Positions 22,490-35,700 of a stretch of 64,000 bases of DNA are shown here, in pieces. Where the stretch lies: the NCBI GenBank assembly GCA_032718475.1, contig JAUCBJ010006248.1, positions 1-64,000 of the forward strand, read 5' to 3'. The notes below the pieces were generated by a model. The model made no database searches. It was given only the letters and a program-made list of their open reading frames with translations, and had not been told where the DNA came from. Source of the DNA: Nemertoderma westbladi. Lineage: Eukaryota > Xenacoelomorpha > Nemertodermatida > Nemertodermatidae. The first letter of the stretch is position 1; each line of letters begins with the position of its first letter. The position numbers and the translations under genes are program-made.

Positions 22490-22972
22490 ATTAGTTTCAT
22501 TCGAACCGTAATGGTCGATTTAATGGGGGTAGACACCATCAAAACAATGGTCGAGTTATTGCTTCTCGAGATATCGGTCAAAATGTTAGCGCTGACTCAC
22601 ATAACTGAACACATAACTTCAGCAGTTTAATATCAATAAATCACCATATCACTAAAAATATGAATTTTGTTTATACTACTAAATTGTTGTTTTGATGGAG
22701 TCTACAACTACTAATTCTACCATTGCGGTTCAAATAAGCATATTACCTAAGTATATTTATGTGAAAGTATGATTTTTAGTGATATGGTGATATATTGCAT
22801 TAATTGAAATTAAATTGAAAATTTATATTAAAAATGTTGCTGAAATTACAGTTGGTAAAGTTAAGTCAGCGCTCACATTTTGACCGATATCTCGAGAAAC
22901 AATAACTCGACCATTGTTTTGATGGTGTCTACCCCCACTAAATCGACCATTGCGGTTCGAATGATACTAATA
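22490..22972. repeat. Foldback element sharing its core with 9955-10722
   Basis: Left arm about 22490-22604 and right arm about 22862-22972 are reverse complements (ATTCGAACCG...TTAGCGCTGACT against AGTCAGCGCTCA...CGGTTCGAAT). The core GTTTTGATGGTGTCTACCC is shared with the 10-kb foldback. A third partial copy of the core sits in the loop near 22690-22745. Directly downstream of gene 1. Confidence 0.8.
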
Positions 22973-23489
22973 TCAGTGCAATAGGAGTAAGAGAAGTTGA
23001 TATTCTCTACAATTGAGTATTAGGCAGTTCTCCTTATATAATATTAATATAATTAATAATATTATTTTAGAATATTATTCTAAAACACACCGACGAATAT
23101 TATGAAATTAACAGATTCGGCACCAGGTTGATTAAAAGTATCGCGAAATGCTATAGTTTGGTCTGGGCATTTTTATAAGATATATAGCATTATTATAAAT
23201 AGTATTTTACTAATACTTTACTAATACTAATTTATTTGGTACAACACTATTTAAGAAAAAGACACCGGCAAAAGATTTTGAAAATATCATTTTTGGAATC
23301 AGGGTGTTGAAGTACCCCAAAAAAATGAAATAAGTTTGGCCGGGCATTTTTCTTTTATAAAAAGTTGGTTCAGCCCCACCGTGATAGCAGTTGTTTGGGT
23401 TAGCTATTTACAATTATCATTTACCCATCCACCTAATAGCGGCATGAAATAGATTCTTCGCCAACTACGTGGCTCGCCCCACGCCTGAA
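22973..23489. other. Intergenic AT-rich DNA, nothing recognised
   Basis: No open frame of interest, no RNA gene and no clear repeat unit. Confidence 0.4.
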
Positions 23490-23640
23490 ACATTGGAAAT
23501 AAATTCGCTTCCATTGGAATTAAATTCGCTTGCATTAAAACTAAGTTCGCTTCCATTGGAACTAAATTCGCTTGCATTGGAACTAAGTTCGCATCCACTG
23601 GAACTAAGTTCGTATCCATTGGAACTAAATTAGTTTTCGT
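23490..23640. repeat. 21-bp tandem repeat
   Basis: Units of the type ATTGGAACTAAGTTCGCTTCC repeat about seven times, with degenerate units on to about 23785. The period is a multiple of three, so the minus strand is open with a heptapeptide repeat (xANLVPM); the open frame is a by-product of the repeat. Confidence 0.85.
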
Positions 23641-24285
23641 TATTCTCTAGTATTGGAACTAAGTTAAAATCAACAAACTAAAATTATTAAAAACATTACT
23701 AAAATCACCAAAATTGGAACTAAATTCGTTTTCGTTGGAACTAAAATCACATTCGGCTTAAATTGGAACTAAGTACGAGGAGTCAGTTCGTTTCGTGTTA
23801 CCATATTTAATATTATATTGTTGTCTACGCTATTGATTAGGCCTATACATTAGCTATGTATGTATTTATTACCTGTAGGCCTATATATTCATCTATATAT
23901 GGTGCTGGCATGTTTCATTGGTACTGCTCTAATAAATATATAATATAATTTAATATTATAGTCGAATAACTATTATATATATTTTTTTATTCCTAAATCT
24001 AAATTATTATATTTAATTTCAATGAACAAAGAAATTTTTCATTGAATGAAGTTTACATAGTAACAATATAGGATATTAAAGTTAATGTCTTTTATTGTCG
24101 GCGAGTCCTAATTAAATATTAAATATAAATATAAAGAATAATAAATAACAAATCAGAATAACTACCAATACGGACCGGTAGTATAGTGGAAAGTTTATGT
24201 TACATGGGATGGGAGTCGTCTCTTCGGTTTCTATGTGGTCCCGTCAGGTCTCAATGGGGTCTCCTTGAGTTTGATAACAGCGAGT

Positions 24286-24900
24286 TTAGTCACCGAAAAT
24301 CTTGCTGGTAGGTGTGGCAGCAGTTCCCATGGATGATGCAGCAATGCTGATCAAAATTGCCACCTCAAGGCGGAAGGCGTTGCAGCAGAAACTGGTGCGA
24401 CGTGGACACGGTTCGATGTGGATGCGAGCCCCGATCTCCCGGAGGAAGGTAGTGGTATCTGGACCGTGGTGGCATAAGGTCTCAAAGGCAACAGGGTGAA
24501 ATAAGTCCATTAGGTTGCGATGCTTAGCATTTTTAGTTTGCTCTGCCCCCTCTGCCGTGCGTCCCCCAGCAAGGATTGTCTGTTGAATGTGGCTGAGGGG
24601 CAGCGGATCTACCATTGTGGCATCCATGCGAGGGTTCGGCACTGTGACTGCGGGGTCATGGTGACGCCGTCAACCATCGTCCCGTCGCTCCGACATAAAC
24701 CTGGGGGCTCTTGGATTGAAGACATCCCACAAGCAGCTGCATAGTGATCTCAACTAACAGCAGAGTCCATGGAGGCCTTCAGCAGCCCCTGGAGTGCCAC
24801 AGTGGCAGCTGTGATGTTCGACGATTTTACACCCCAGTCTCGTAGCGATGGCGATATGGAGCTGAGTATCGTTCAGTTTCAGACCAAAAGAGGACCAGGG
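24286..24900 (-). mobile_element. Decayed LINE C-terminal coding fragment
   Basis: A GC-rich island in AT-rich DNA. The minus-strand frame at 24286-24642 contains FHPVAFETLCHHGPDTTTFLREIGARI and ends MGTAATPTS, resembling the 'F.P.A.ETLG..G......L..IG.RI' C-terminal block seen downstream of RT in several LINE-type polyproteins. The upstream part (24643-24900) is too decayed to read. Plus-strand frames here are antisense shadows. Confidence 0.5.
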
Positions 24901-24971
24901 CATCGCGTTGAGCCATCAAGTCAACTATTATATATATTTTTATATTTTTATTTAAAAAAACTTATATCCAT

Positions 24972-25192
24972 CGGAGGGCATTTCGCCCGGGGGCATTTTC
25001 CCTTGAGGGCATTTCGCCCTGGGGGCATTTTGCCATGAGGCCATTTCGTCCTGGGGGTATTTTGCCCTGAGGGCATTTCGCCCTGGGGACATTTTACCGA
25101 GGCAATTTCTTCCTCATGAAATTACAATGCAAAATACACACAGAACGAAATGCCAACAGAGCAAAATGCCCCCAGGGCGAAATGCACCCAGG
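24972..25192. repeat. GGGCATTTCGCCC tandem array with inverted partner
   Basis: About eight 18-bp units (GGGCATTTCGCCCTGGGG and GGGCATTTTGCCCTGAGG alternating) fill 24972-25110. Each unit is itself palindromic (GGGC...GCCC). At 25146-25192 the same units appear in inverted orientation, so the whole segment can fold back. Confidence 0.8.
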
Positions 25193-26994
25193 AATTTTGA
25201 AATGACATGCTTCCATGCTTTATTTAATTGTGTTTTATTAATGTTATGTCCTTGGCAGATAGTTGTGGGCATCCGTATTTATAAATAACTAACTAAAATA
25301 TGATCAACCACTTACCACTGCACTAAGAACCATATTATATATCTAATGTAGTTAAGAATACCCTTATTTTATTTTTGTTATTTTTGTTTGGAATAGATAA
25401 TGCATCAGACACAAACATGTAGCTACTAAGAACACAGAATAATAATTAGAAATCTAAATCGATCGAATTTGTATTTTTGATTATCGAACTGTTACTTTAG
25501 AAATTGAATCAGCCAAGTCATTTCATTCGAATTCTCAAAAAGCATGTCATTATGTGTAATCGATTAAATACCGAATTCATCACCATTGTAACAAAGGAGC
25601 CTATTACTTTTCACTTAATTTGTACAAAAGGATTCTCGAAAAAATATAAATACAACATATTTTATTAAACTCGCGCTGTTTTTGTAATAGGTATTATGGG
25701 TTTCATGTGGCATTTGTTCATTATAAATGGAGAAATTGCGATCTTATATTTGCCCAAATCATTTTGATTTTTTCTCTTCATTGCGTTAATTTCGTTCTAG
25801 ATAATTTCGTGACTGACAATTCCTTTCATTACATCATCATATGTTATTTTATTCTCAACTTTTGAAAACTTATAGCTACACTACAGTGATGAGTGTCGTT
25901 TGAATAATGAGATAAGGGGAAAACGGGACGTAAATCTCATCTCGGAGAATTAATATCTCGCCTCAATGTTAAATTATCAACTATGTTTAAGGAGCATGTG
26001 ATTCTTAATTCTATCCAAAACAATACTCTAAAGTCAATAGAATAGGTTACAGTATTATCTTTGGGAGTTTTTAATGTGCCCGCTTCACAAACGAACGGCA
26101 ACGAACTGGCAGTGTAATTAACCAGAACACTCTGGTGCAAGTATGTCTGTAGTGTTCATTAGGCGTCAGAAAAACAACTATCCATATTGTCCTTTCCAAT
26201 TTAGTAGATAAAAGGGTACTGTCAATGCACCACATAAGTCTGTAAGTGCTAACGCGGGATTTCCTTGGTAAAGTGACACCATACCAGTGATTTCTGAAAG
26301 TACCAATGTGCTAACTCAGTAACAGACTTTAGCAACATTTAGCAACACCAATTCTGCACCACCCGCAAGAGGGCTCAAGTGTTCTAAAGTGCTAACTTAC
26401 TAAAAACACCAATAACAATAGTAATATTAGCAAAGTTAGGAGTTTGAAGTGATGGTATCTGTATATCTTGGAAGATAATGATTAGGTGTTTTTGTGTTGA
26501 ATATTTCAAGACACCACACATCATAAAATGCTAACTCATTATTCGTTCTTTGGGATGTGAAAGGAAATTGAATATATTATAATATTAATTATGTAATCAT
26601 TGGGGAGTGGGGGGGTGTACACACCAAATTTTATACTACCAAGTTTTTGCTAATTTCATTTGTGAAAATGTTCTCAAACATATAAAATATGTTAAATTAA
26701 AATATTTTATAACGTTCTATATTTTTCATTTTCAAAATAAAATAGAGAATCCTAAAAAAATGTTCTCCTTTTTAAACAATAGAACATACATTTCTGCATT
26801 TCCAATCGCTGATTTATCAGGCTACCAAAGGGGATCAGAACCTTAATGCGCATATAAGACAATGAATGCTCGTATTTATGGATGTATGTTACCACTATAT
26901 GATTTCTGCTGACTGGAATTATTTATTTCTGAAACACATTGTCATCTATATTGTGATCTATGGCTGATTAAAAAGCAATAAACACAATAAACGC
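25193..26994. other. Intergenic DNA with scattered GTGCTAAC motifs
   Basis: AT-rich sequence without a supported gene. AGTGCTAAC-type 9-mers occur at about 26245, 26307, 26385-26396 (TAAAGTGCTAAC) and 26528, the reverse complement of the motif clustered at 29049-29316. Confidence 0.5.
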
Positions 26995-28400
26995 AATAAA
27001 TAGAATGCTGTGCCGGCTTGACGGCAAAATTGAGCCACCACAACTCCCTATCACCCATGACATTTGCTAGATCATCCGAATCTTCAAGGCCAGTGTCCTT
27101 TAAGACGCGTCTCAAGAAAGTCATGGGCTGTCCACCATGCTTATTCACTGCATGATGCTACCAAAGAACAAGATTATGCACTGACTGGTCCACACGGCGA
27201 AAGCAATGTCCTGCAAAGCGGAGGCGGGTTTGTTCTAGTGTCAAGCCTGGGGGAACCAATGAGACACCTCCAATGTTATATTGTGTCTGGTTGGAGATGT
27301 GTGGATTGTACTTGACACAGTGAACCCGGCGTAGCATTCTTGTGAATGTGCCATCCAGAGATTTGGTATCCTCTTTGGTATACTGGAACTACTGCTGCTC
27401 TAAATAATCGTACCTTAAGATTCCGATTAATTCTATGTGACTTCCAAATCCTGGAAAGCCTATTCAAGGCTGCCCATGCCTTTCCCTTGCGTATTCGAAG
27501 GTCTCGCCTGACCTCCGGATCCATGAACCCTGGTGACAGAAGTCGTCCACATGCTCAAGCATACCATCCTTTGAGCTTATGCTCATCCGGTCAGAGACTT
27601 GCTGATGACTTTCATAGTTAACTGTCAAAATTTTGGTCATTTTTGGAGTTAATAAAAAGACCAACACTAGAAGCAGCATGTTCTAATGAGCTGAGGAGCC
27701 GTTGGGCTCCCTCTAGTGATTCTGAGAGTACTCCTAAGTCATCAGCAAAGTCTAGATCAGTTAGGTACTTGGCAGGATTTCCTCGACTTCTGGAGCCAGT
27801 AGGTGGAGTTATCATCACCCCCATCATCATTATGATGATCTAGTGACATGCTTATAGTCAACCATAATTATGAACAAGAATGGCGCAAGTGTGTCTCCCT
27901 GGAGGACGCCCCATAACACTTAAATTGGTTCTGTGTCACCGTCAGCAGTAGACACAAATGTTGTCGAACCATCGTATACTGATCTGATTGCTGCAATAAT
28001 TTCATCATGAATCCCATATAATGAAAGTATGCTGAACATTCGTGAGCGAGAGACTGAATAAAAGGCCTTGAATAAGTCAACAAAGATAACAGCCAGATGC
28101 CTGTCTTTCTTTTTTGATCAATCTCCTCAATTATCCTTCTAAGTACCAAAATGGGCTCCATGGTCTCACGACCTTTAAGGAACCCATTCTGATTTCCAAG
28201 GAGCAGTCTCTCAATGGGATCCAGAGGGATCAATGGGATCTAGATAAGCTTTAAACACTCAGGTATTTTAAATACCTCAGGGGGAACACCATCTACTCCA
28301 CTACTGGCACGATTGGTCTTAATGCTCTTTGCAGCAGCCTTCACTTCTGCAAAGGAGATATCGCCAATGGGAATATCTGGGAGTACAGACTCAGAACACT
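26995..28400 (-). mobile_element. RTE-like LINE, longest copy, decayed
   Basis: On the minus strand, in order: IPIGDISFAEVKAAAKSIK (about 28380-28320), NQNGFLKGRETMEPILVLRR (about 28190-28130), the RT GxLQGDTLAPF block, TDLDFADDLGVLSESL (about 27760-27710), IRKGKAWAALNRLSRIWKS (about 27495-27440) and the C-terminal DTGLEDSDDLANVMGD (about 27100-27055). Several frameshifts separate these. It lacks its 5' part (no endonuclease). It sits between gene 1 and gene 2. Confidence 0.88.
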
Positions 28401-29048
28401 TTTACTTCTTTAAAGTTATCAGGCGATACCCTGTCATTGAATTAAATACACTGCATTCCGGGACATGGCTTATTGGTTTTATGTATGTATTTAGAGAGGT
28501 TTAAAGTTTTGACCTCGAAAAGACCAAGAATAGCAGCGGTGTGCAATAATGGGTAAGAAATTGGTGACACATTTTCAAAATACTTGTAGCAATTTACGTT
28601 ATAGCAGTATATGTAAAAATTAAAATTTGAGATTGCACGAAATTTGACATACAGAATGACCTCTCTATTTTCTGGAAAAGGAAACTTATTGCAAGGATTA
28701 AGGATTTAGAATAATATATAATTATGAGAATAAATTAATTAATGGTTGTTGATTATGTGCCATATTATTGAATGCTTTTAAGAAATTGAATTAGTTGCAA
28801 AGACATAGACGTTTAATATATGAATTGAATAGGCCTAATGTTAGCACTTTATGCTTTCTGTTGGCCGGTATTATTCATTTCAGAAACTCATAATCTCCTC
28901 TTGTGATCTCGGCTTGATTAATAATCAATTTATTTCAATTTTAGTTATAAAACGCTAACATCTGGTCTGGCTTGCTATGCAATAATTATACAACAAAATT
29001 AGCCTTAAAGAGCTAACATTTAGAATATGTCTTATGGAGAAACTCTAT
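28401..29048. other. Upstream region of gene 2
   Basis: AT-rich DNA with single TTAGCACTTTA (28841-28851) and CGCTAAC occurrences. No open frame or repeat of note. Confidence 0.4.
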
Positions 29049-29316
29049 AGTGCTAACAGTTAGCACTTTACCTTTTTCAATAATTCTGAATCTGGTCGCT
29101 AGGGGGCAGTTGTTAAAATTTGTTGCTATTTGACGTTTTTAATTTGTGCTTGCAAAGGGGTCAAACTGCTAACACTTCGAAATGAGCCAATCGGAACCTG
29201 GAATTGTAGTCAACTTGTCTCAACAAATTTTTTTCAGGGAGTGTTAGCACTTTAGGTTAGCACTTTAAAACAGTTAGCACTTTACCATTGCAGGACTGCT
29301 GTTTGTTAGCACTTTA
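29049..29316. promoter_or_regulatory. Cluster of GTTAGCACTTTA motifs upstream of gene 2
   Basis: GTTAGCACTTTA or its close variants occur at 29059-29070, 29243-29254, 29256-29267, 29273-29284 and 29305-29316. Inverted forms lie at about 29049 (AGTGCTAAC) and 29167 (TGCTAACAC). The last copy is about 137 bp before the gene 2 ATG. Position and repetition suggest a transcription-factor binding cluster, but this is inference; it could be the remains of a short tandem repeat. Confidence 0.4.
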
Positions 29317-29452
29317 GTACTTCTAAAAACAGTATATCATTTTAAAGGTACACCGTAATTGTGTTAAATAAGCACAATTATGTAAAGTTGAATTTTTTCG
29401 AAAAGTTTGTTGTTCAACATATAGAATATTTATTATATAATAATAAATATAC

Positions 29453-29703
29453 ATGGAGCCTCCACGTAAAGCGTTAGTGTTTGCAGTCTTTTCTATGTTC
29501 CTACAAATAAGTGTAGCTGAAATTCTCAGCTACTCCGAGAAACAGCTGATACTGAATTGGCACAATGATAGACGCCGCAATGCGGTGGACCCGGTCCATA
29601 CAAATGTGGATTTTAGTGGAACTAAAGTTCCTGATGCCAGTGGAATGAATGAACTGGTATGGGATGCTGATCTGGAGAGAATAGCCCAGCAATGGGCTGA
29701 TGG
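29453..29703 (+). CDS. Gene 2 exon 1 (signal peptide and CAP N-terminus)
   Basis: Start codon in ATACATGG context, donor GTGAGT at 29704. Hydrophobic leader, likely cleavage after SVA. CAP helix 1 (LILNWHNDRRRNAV) and the NELVWDADLERIAQQWADG block precede a phase-2 intron. Confidence 0.9.
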
Positions 29704-32700
29704 GTGAGTAACGTTACTCTAGGTATGCAAATGTAGGCCTGAACCTGAAGGGGGGTATAGTCTGAAAGGGGTATTTTCAACATAAAATGTTATGCTGTGC
29801 TCTCAAAGGAACACAACACACTCGAACTTTCACAAAAATGCATTCGTTCTTTCAAAATAACACTTTCACATTTAAAAACTAATATGGTTCTTTGTGCTGC
29901 CGTATTTCACAACAGATATAACGTATCATATAAGATATAAGATATAAGATAGGTATAAGATATAAGATAGGTATAAGATATAACGTATCATATAAGATAT
30001 AAGATATAAGATATAACGTATCTTTCAGATGTTCAAATGCACATGGGATTATGAAGAATACACCGGAATTTATTTATTACAAGAGTATCTACCGTTCTAG
30101 CGGAGGATTGGGGCAGAATATCCACGGTGATGGGAGTCCTGCCTTACTGGAATCCGCATTGTTCGATTTCTACGACGAAGTTCAGTGAGTACCAGATAAT
30201 CATTAGGTTCCACCTCGGTGTAGTGGTCGCATTGAATTCACATCTCCCGTGGGTCGTGGGTTCGATCCTCACATGGGCCAGGGCAGTTTTCGTTTCGGCA
30301 CGAATGCTTTAAAGGGACCAGCCAGGGCGCATCTCTGCCTTGCCTCCTTAAGTGGTAGCTAAATGAGTACTAGAGTTTCCTCTGGGGAGTAAAGCTCTGG
30401 GGGGACCGCACTGGAAATTAATTGTCAGACTTTGTGCGTAATCCCTGGCCTAGTGGCCGAAGAAAATTTACTTTACTTTTAATCCCCATTCAGATACGGA
30501 AAATATTATTTTTCACTATTGATAATTAAGGTGGGCAAAGAAAGGTTTGTCCCCTTTAGAGAGATTTAATTTAATAGTTACTGAACTCAGTAGTGTTGTA
30601 TTATTTATGTATGTATATTGTATAAACTGTTTGTAGCTTTTTAGAAATGTAACCAACATTTAAATAAAAAAGTACTTCGGGCGTCCTAAATTATATATTA
30701 TGTTTAGAAGCTATTTCATATTATTGTTTAGCTTACATTCAATCGTTCTGTTGTTACCTTTTCTTACATTACACCACAGCCAACTACCAAATGTCGTTTT
30801 TCTTGTAAAGGTAGAACAAACGCTAGCCTATAATATATATTATATAAAGGCGTAGCTTCTGTTCTACCTGTAAGAGTGTATGGCGTTTAGGTTTATGGTT
30901 AGAGAGATACACATCAGTGTGTTGCGCATGTCGTTGTTTGTTTTTTGTTCCTTATAGTATTTGTGTTTTTGACGATGGCACTTCTTGCGCCTGAGTACTA
31001 TATTTGGGTTTAAAGGTCTCGATTCTATATTTCTTTGGTAGTCTGTTGTGGTGTAAGACCCCAATGTTTACCTATTTACTTTTTAATTTAGATTTTGTAT
31101 GGGGCGTTCTACCATTAATTAAATTGCTACATTTCTTAATTCTTGCATACTATGAATTATTATTATTTAATTTAAATTATTATCTATGAATAATAAATAA
31201 TTTAATACATTTTATCTAATTTGCCCCAATTTTTAGATTTTGTGTCCCTATTATTTTATTATGTAGCACATTTTTAATGATGTGTCTAAGGAAAAAAAAT
31301 GAATTATCTACATTTCCGAGCTAAAAAAATAATAATAACGTGCAAATGTAATTAAATGAAGTTATTTAATTATGTACCATAAAAATATTATCCCATTGTT
31401 ATCCCAGACGGTTCACGATGGATTCTTGGCATTGCGAGGGATTTGAAAACAATCGTGATATCCCAAAGTGGATAGCTTGCGGCCACTTTGACCAGTTGAT
31501 GTTACAACGGCTTACTAAAATAGCCTGTGCGAGAGGCGCGACCTGCAACTTTTTGGTGTGCGAGTATTTCGATGGTATGAACCGTCTACCTTGGTGTGAC
31601 CCTGCGCTGGCAGACTACGAAACGTGTTTGTTTGTAAGTAATATATGTAGAGAAGTAAATATATTTCTCATTAACTCTTAACTTAAATTTAATTTATTTA
31701 ATCTTGTACCTGTAATCTTGTACTTGTAATCCATACTGTACTACAATATACTATACTTTGCCACTTTACATAATAATTATACTAGGCCTAGTAATATTTA
31801 TGTTATATTATACTAATTAATATTTATAATATTTATTTATCGTTAATAGTGTACAACATTTATATATATATGTAGATTTTCTACATTGTTTTTGATGGTA
31901 TGTGTTAAACAGGGGCGATCAGGAGCGCGTTATTACTGCCGCACTGCTGCTAAACACAAAACTGCTTCTCACCGCTGGATGGCGCTAACCTGGACGTTCG
32001 CTAATATATTTTACTAATTTTATACGGCTCCTGTAAATCGCTTGTTCCTTTCTCTGTTGATCGCTCAACAGAGAGCTAACTGTTCGAATCTATGAGCCAC
32101 GCGGCAATAACCAAAACAATAAACCCGAATCGACTCCCTAAGCTACTTAAAACGAGTGCGGGTGGCCAAGCACTCGGAGTTCACTTATCGCAAAATACTG
32201 GAATTCACTGGCAGAATCGTTGAATGTGAGAATGTTTTAATAATCTACGGGGACAGATCTATTACTTTCTTAGGTGCCGAAACTTGGCCTTTGGCTGGTT
32301 TTAGACCAGCAAACTTACTACTGCTGTACTGTATACTGCACACTGCTGTCAACCTGTTGCCCCGCTATTTTCAAATAAACGCCTAGCGTGAATAGTCTAC
32401 AGTACTCCAAATAATTACTTTAACTACTCTCCACTATGCTGCGTACAAATTCTTAATTTTTGTACGGGATCCGAGAATCCCGACCGGTTGGTTTATTTAC
32501 GCGTCCCCGCCGCCAGTGAAAGAGTTTGTTATCTTGTTATCGTTCCGGAATTGTTAATGAGATATAATATAAAATATAGTCAGGTAAAATAGATAGCACA
32601 ATTGATAGATTGACTGATGTATGGTAGTATGTGATATAATTGGTGATGGTGGCGGCGACGGTAATAAAAGTTACCGTTCTGCCCTAACTGAACTGAGTAA

Positions 32701-35700
32701 ACTAAACTATAATATAAAACACCAACTGGTAATATATTGCACTGTGTTGGCCTTACTACTCAGATGATGCCTCTCCTGTCCCCCCATTGGTTGATAACCT
32801 ACTTCTCGCCTTCACCTCTGCGGGAGTGTTTCCCCCCCTCTGCTGTTACTTTCCTTCTCCCCGGAGGCTTAACCTCTGACCTCCATTGTGTGCGACCCTT
32901 TGGGGTTTGTCATCCCCGTTTATTGGGGGTGATACGAGGTTGATTGGCAATCAACCTCGTACTCCTAAATATTGCTTAAAGGCGCCGCTTTCCCAACTTT
33001 GTGGGGTGGTTAGCGGAATTGAATCCGCTAACACTCCCCCCTATGCTATCTTCCCGGTGAGAAGATAGCATCAACCTCAAGTGCGCTTCAATTCCGCTGG
33101 AACTCGATCTACTATCGGGTGTGGGGTGGAGTTCTTTTACTCTGGAGTCGGCTTTCAAGGCCGCTCCCTATGGGTATGATGTCACTACCCTCTCTTGGTG
33201 CAACTCCATCCTATGTTGCACCAAGACATCTGGCGTCTCGTGTCGATTGTGGATTCTCACACAATTTTTAAACTCTCTCACTCTGACTTTTCACTCTACT
33301 CTATCTCTAACTCCGCTCTAACTCCCCACTCTTACTCTCTCCCCACGCCTGAATCGCACTTGCTGTACTCTCTCTCGCCAGCAGCTCCTCTCCATACTCC
33401 ACTCATACTGCCCTCAAAGGCGCTAATTTTATGTTACCCCTGTGCTATCATTCTATCTACCTACTACTTACTTCTTACTTACTATCTAACTCTCTTACTA
33501 CTTACTTACTAACTCTCTAATTCTAATAACTCTCTAACTCTAACTAGCTCTCCTTGCTCTACTAACTCTCTTAAGTCTACTAACTCTAACTAGTTCTCTA
33601 ACTAACTCCTACTAACTCTTCTAAGTCTACTAACTCTAACTAGTTCTCTAACTAGTACTCTCTAACTCTCTACTAACTCCAACTCTACTAGCTCTAACTA
33701 GAACCCTCTAACTACGTGGCGCTTTCGGTGCCCACAACCACTCCCGACTTCTAACCCTCCCGGTACTACATACCCTCCTACTCCCGTGGTATGTCTATAT
33801 ACCACACTCCCTATACCCGCCGCCTTCTAACCTCTTACTATCTTTCTAACTAACTTTTACCGACTTTCTAACCTCTACTTACTGTCTAACTATCTACTAA
33901 CTATCTTACATACTTACTCTATCTAACTTTCTAATTATTATCTAACTTCTAACCTTCTAACTCTTTTATTTTATTATTTAATTATTTTTATTATTTTATT
34001 AAAATAATTATTCTTGCGTGGGAAGGGCGTCTCGCCTTCATTCCCACCCCCACAGTCCAAAATATTGGACGAATAAACTCTAAGGTCCTCCTTGATCTTC
34101 CATCGACTCTTTCCAGGAGGCGTTCTCCCACTGCCCCCCTATACGTCCTCTTATTCTTCGCCACACTATCTCCGCCAATTCCAACTCACCAGGAATTGGT
34201 TCTCCCTCTTCTGCCACCCTTAAATCGGGTCTCTCTGCTGCCTTCTTAATTCCCTCGTCTCTTGGCATCAAAATGCCACCTCCCACCTTGTTGTCTCCCG
34301 GCGGCAGAATGAAAAGAAAGTGAAAGAACAGGCAAAACAGAAGGTACAATAGTAATCATATCCCTTTCCATCCTGTCTTCTTACTCGAGCTCCCCCTTGT
34401 CGGTATGCCTCTCAACTGGACCGGCGTCTCTTCCGGACACTCCTCTGGACACTCCTCCGGACACTCCTTCTGACACTCCTCTGGACACTCCTCCGGAGTG
34501 TTGTCCTCCGGACATCTCGCCGTCCGCTCCTCCCCATCCCCATACCGATACTTGCTGGGACCCTTGTTCCATCCCATTGCCTCTAAGTCTTCGACGTCAA
34601 ATCCATTTTCCTCTGCCCACTCTCCTACTGTTACTTCCCCGTCTGGCTCATCTACCATTTCCGGTTTCTTCTCTTCGTCCTCTGTGTCTACGGTGCCTGG
34701 TAACATGCACCCTGATGTCTCCGTCACTCTGGATGGAATCTTGGTTTTAACTGGGCCGCTAAGCGTCCATCCAAACGGCGTGAGGATCGCCGTCGGATCC
34801 CGCTGCCTGTGTTCGCCAAAGACCGTCTGTATTCTCTCGTGGGCTGTCGGGCAGTCCATTCCTACTATGATGGATACCTTCCTAACGTCCACCTCTGGTA
34901 TTGAGAAATCGATACTGTCCAGGAATCTATATTGTTCGACCTCAATGTTGGTTGGTCGCCTGGCGTTGATATTTATCGATTCTATCACGTGGATGGGGTC
35001 AATCGTCGCCCCATAATCGCATCCCGGTGCAATCGCTGATATCTTGCACCGTCCCGTCCTCATCTCCAGGACCTCATCCTTACTTGAAACGGTAGTTACC
35101 GCCATTCTATTCGGCCTCGTCTTTAGCCCTATCTCTTCCGCCACCCAGTTCTCCACCAGTGTGAAGGCTGCTCCGCTGTCGACCAGCATTAATGTTGTAA
35201 CTGATCGTCCGCCCTTTCCTGATATCTTCACAGGTACTACCCCAAGTAGTACTTTTCTCTCCCTTCTTACTCCTGTCGTGCTTGTAGCCATTGTTTGGCC
35301 TCCAGTCTCATCCTCTCTTGCTGCTGTTTCTCTACACTCTCGGATCTGTGTCCTTCTACCACACATCGATGACATAGTCCGTTTGCGTCTGTGTAGGCTA
35401 TACGATCTTGTTTGGGCAATGCTTGCCAGTGCTTACAACTCCTGGTTTTATGGGTTCCGTCCCGATGTAATTGACATTCGAATCCTGGATTATAGCGTTC
35501 CCTGTATAGTCCCTCACGTATCGCGCCTAGGTTTTATCTACCGATTTAGTGTTTTGGTTGTCTAGACTCGGCCTACTGGGTATATTGGGATTATGTTTAT
35601 TTGTGGTGTTGTTTTCTTTCTGTCCCTGCCACGGTGTGGCCCTACTCCCAGCTAACTGTGGGCTTGTAGCCCCCTGTGTGGCCGCGTGTGGTAGCGACTG

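Noticed and set aside
23404-23619. Minus-strand protein with xANLVPM repeats
   Set aside because: The open frame follows from a 21-bp tandem repeat; no start context, no flanking coding sequence.
24302-24744. Plus-strand frames at the GC-rich segment near 24.5 kb
   Set aside because: Antisense to a LINE-like C-terminal frame that has recognisable motifs on the minus strand.
34498-35565. Long plus-strand open frames (172-173 codons) opposite the nested protease
   Set aside because: They are antisense shadows of the BEL/Pao protease frame and lack any family resemblance.
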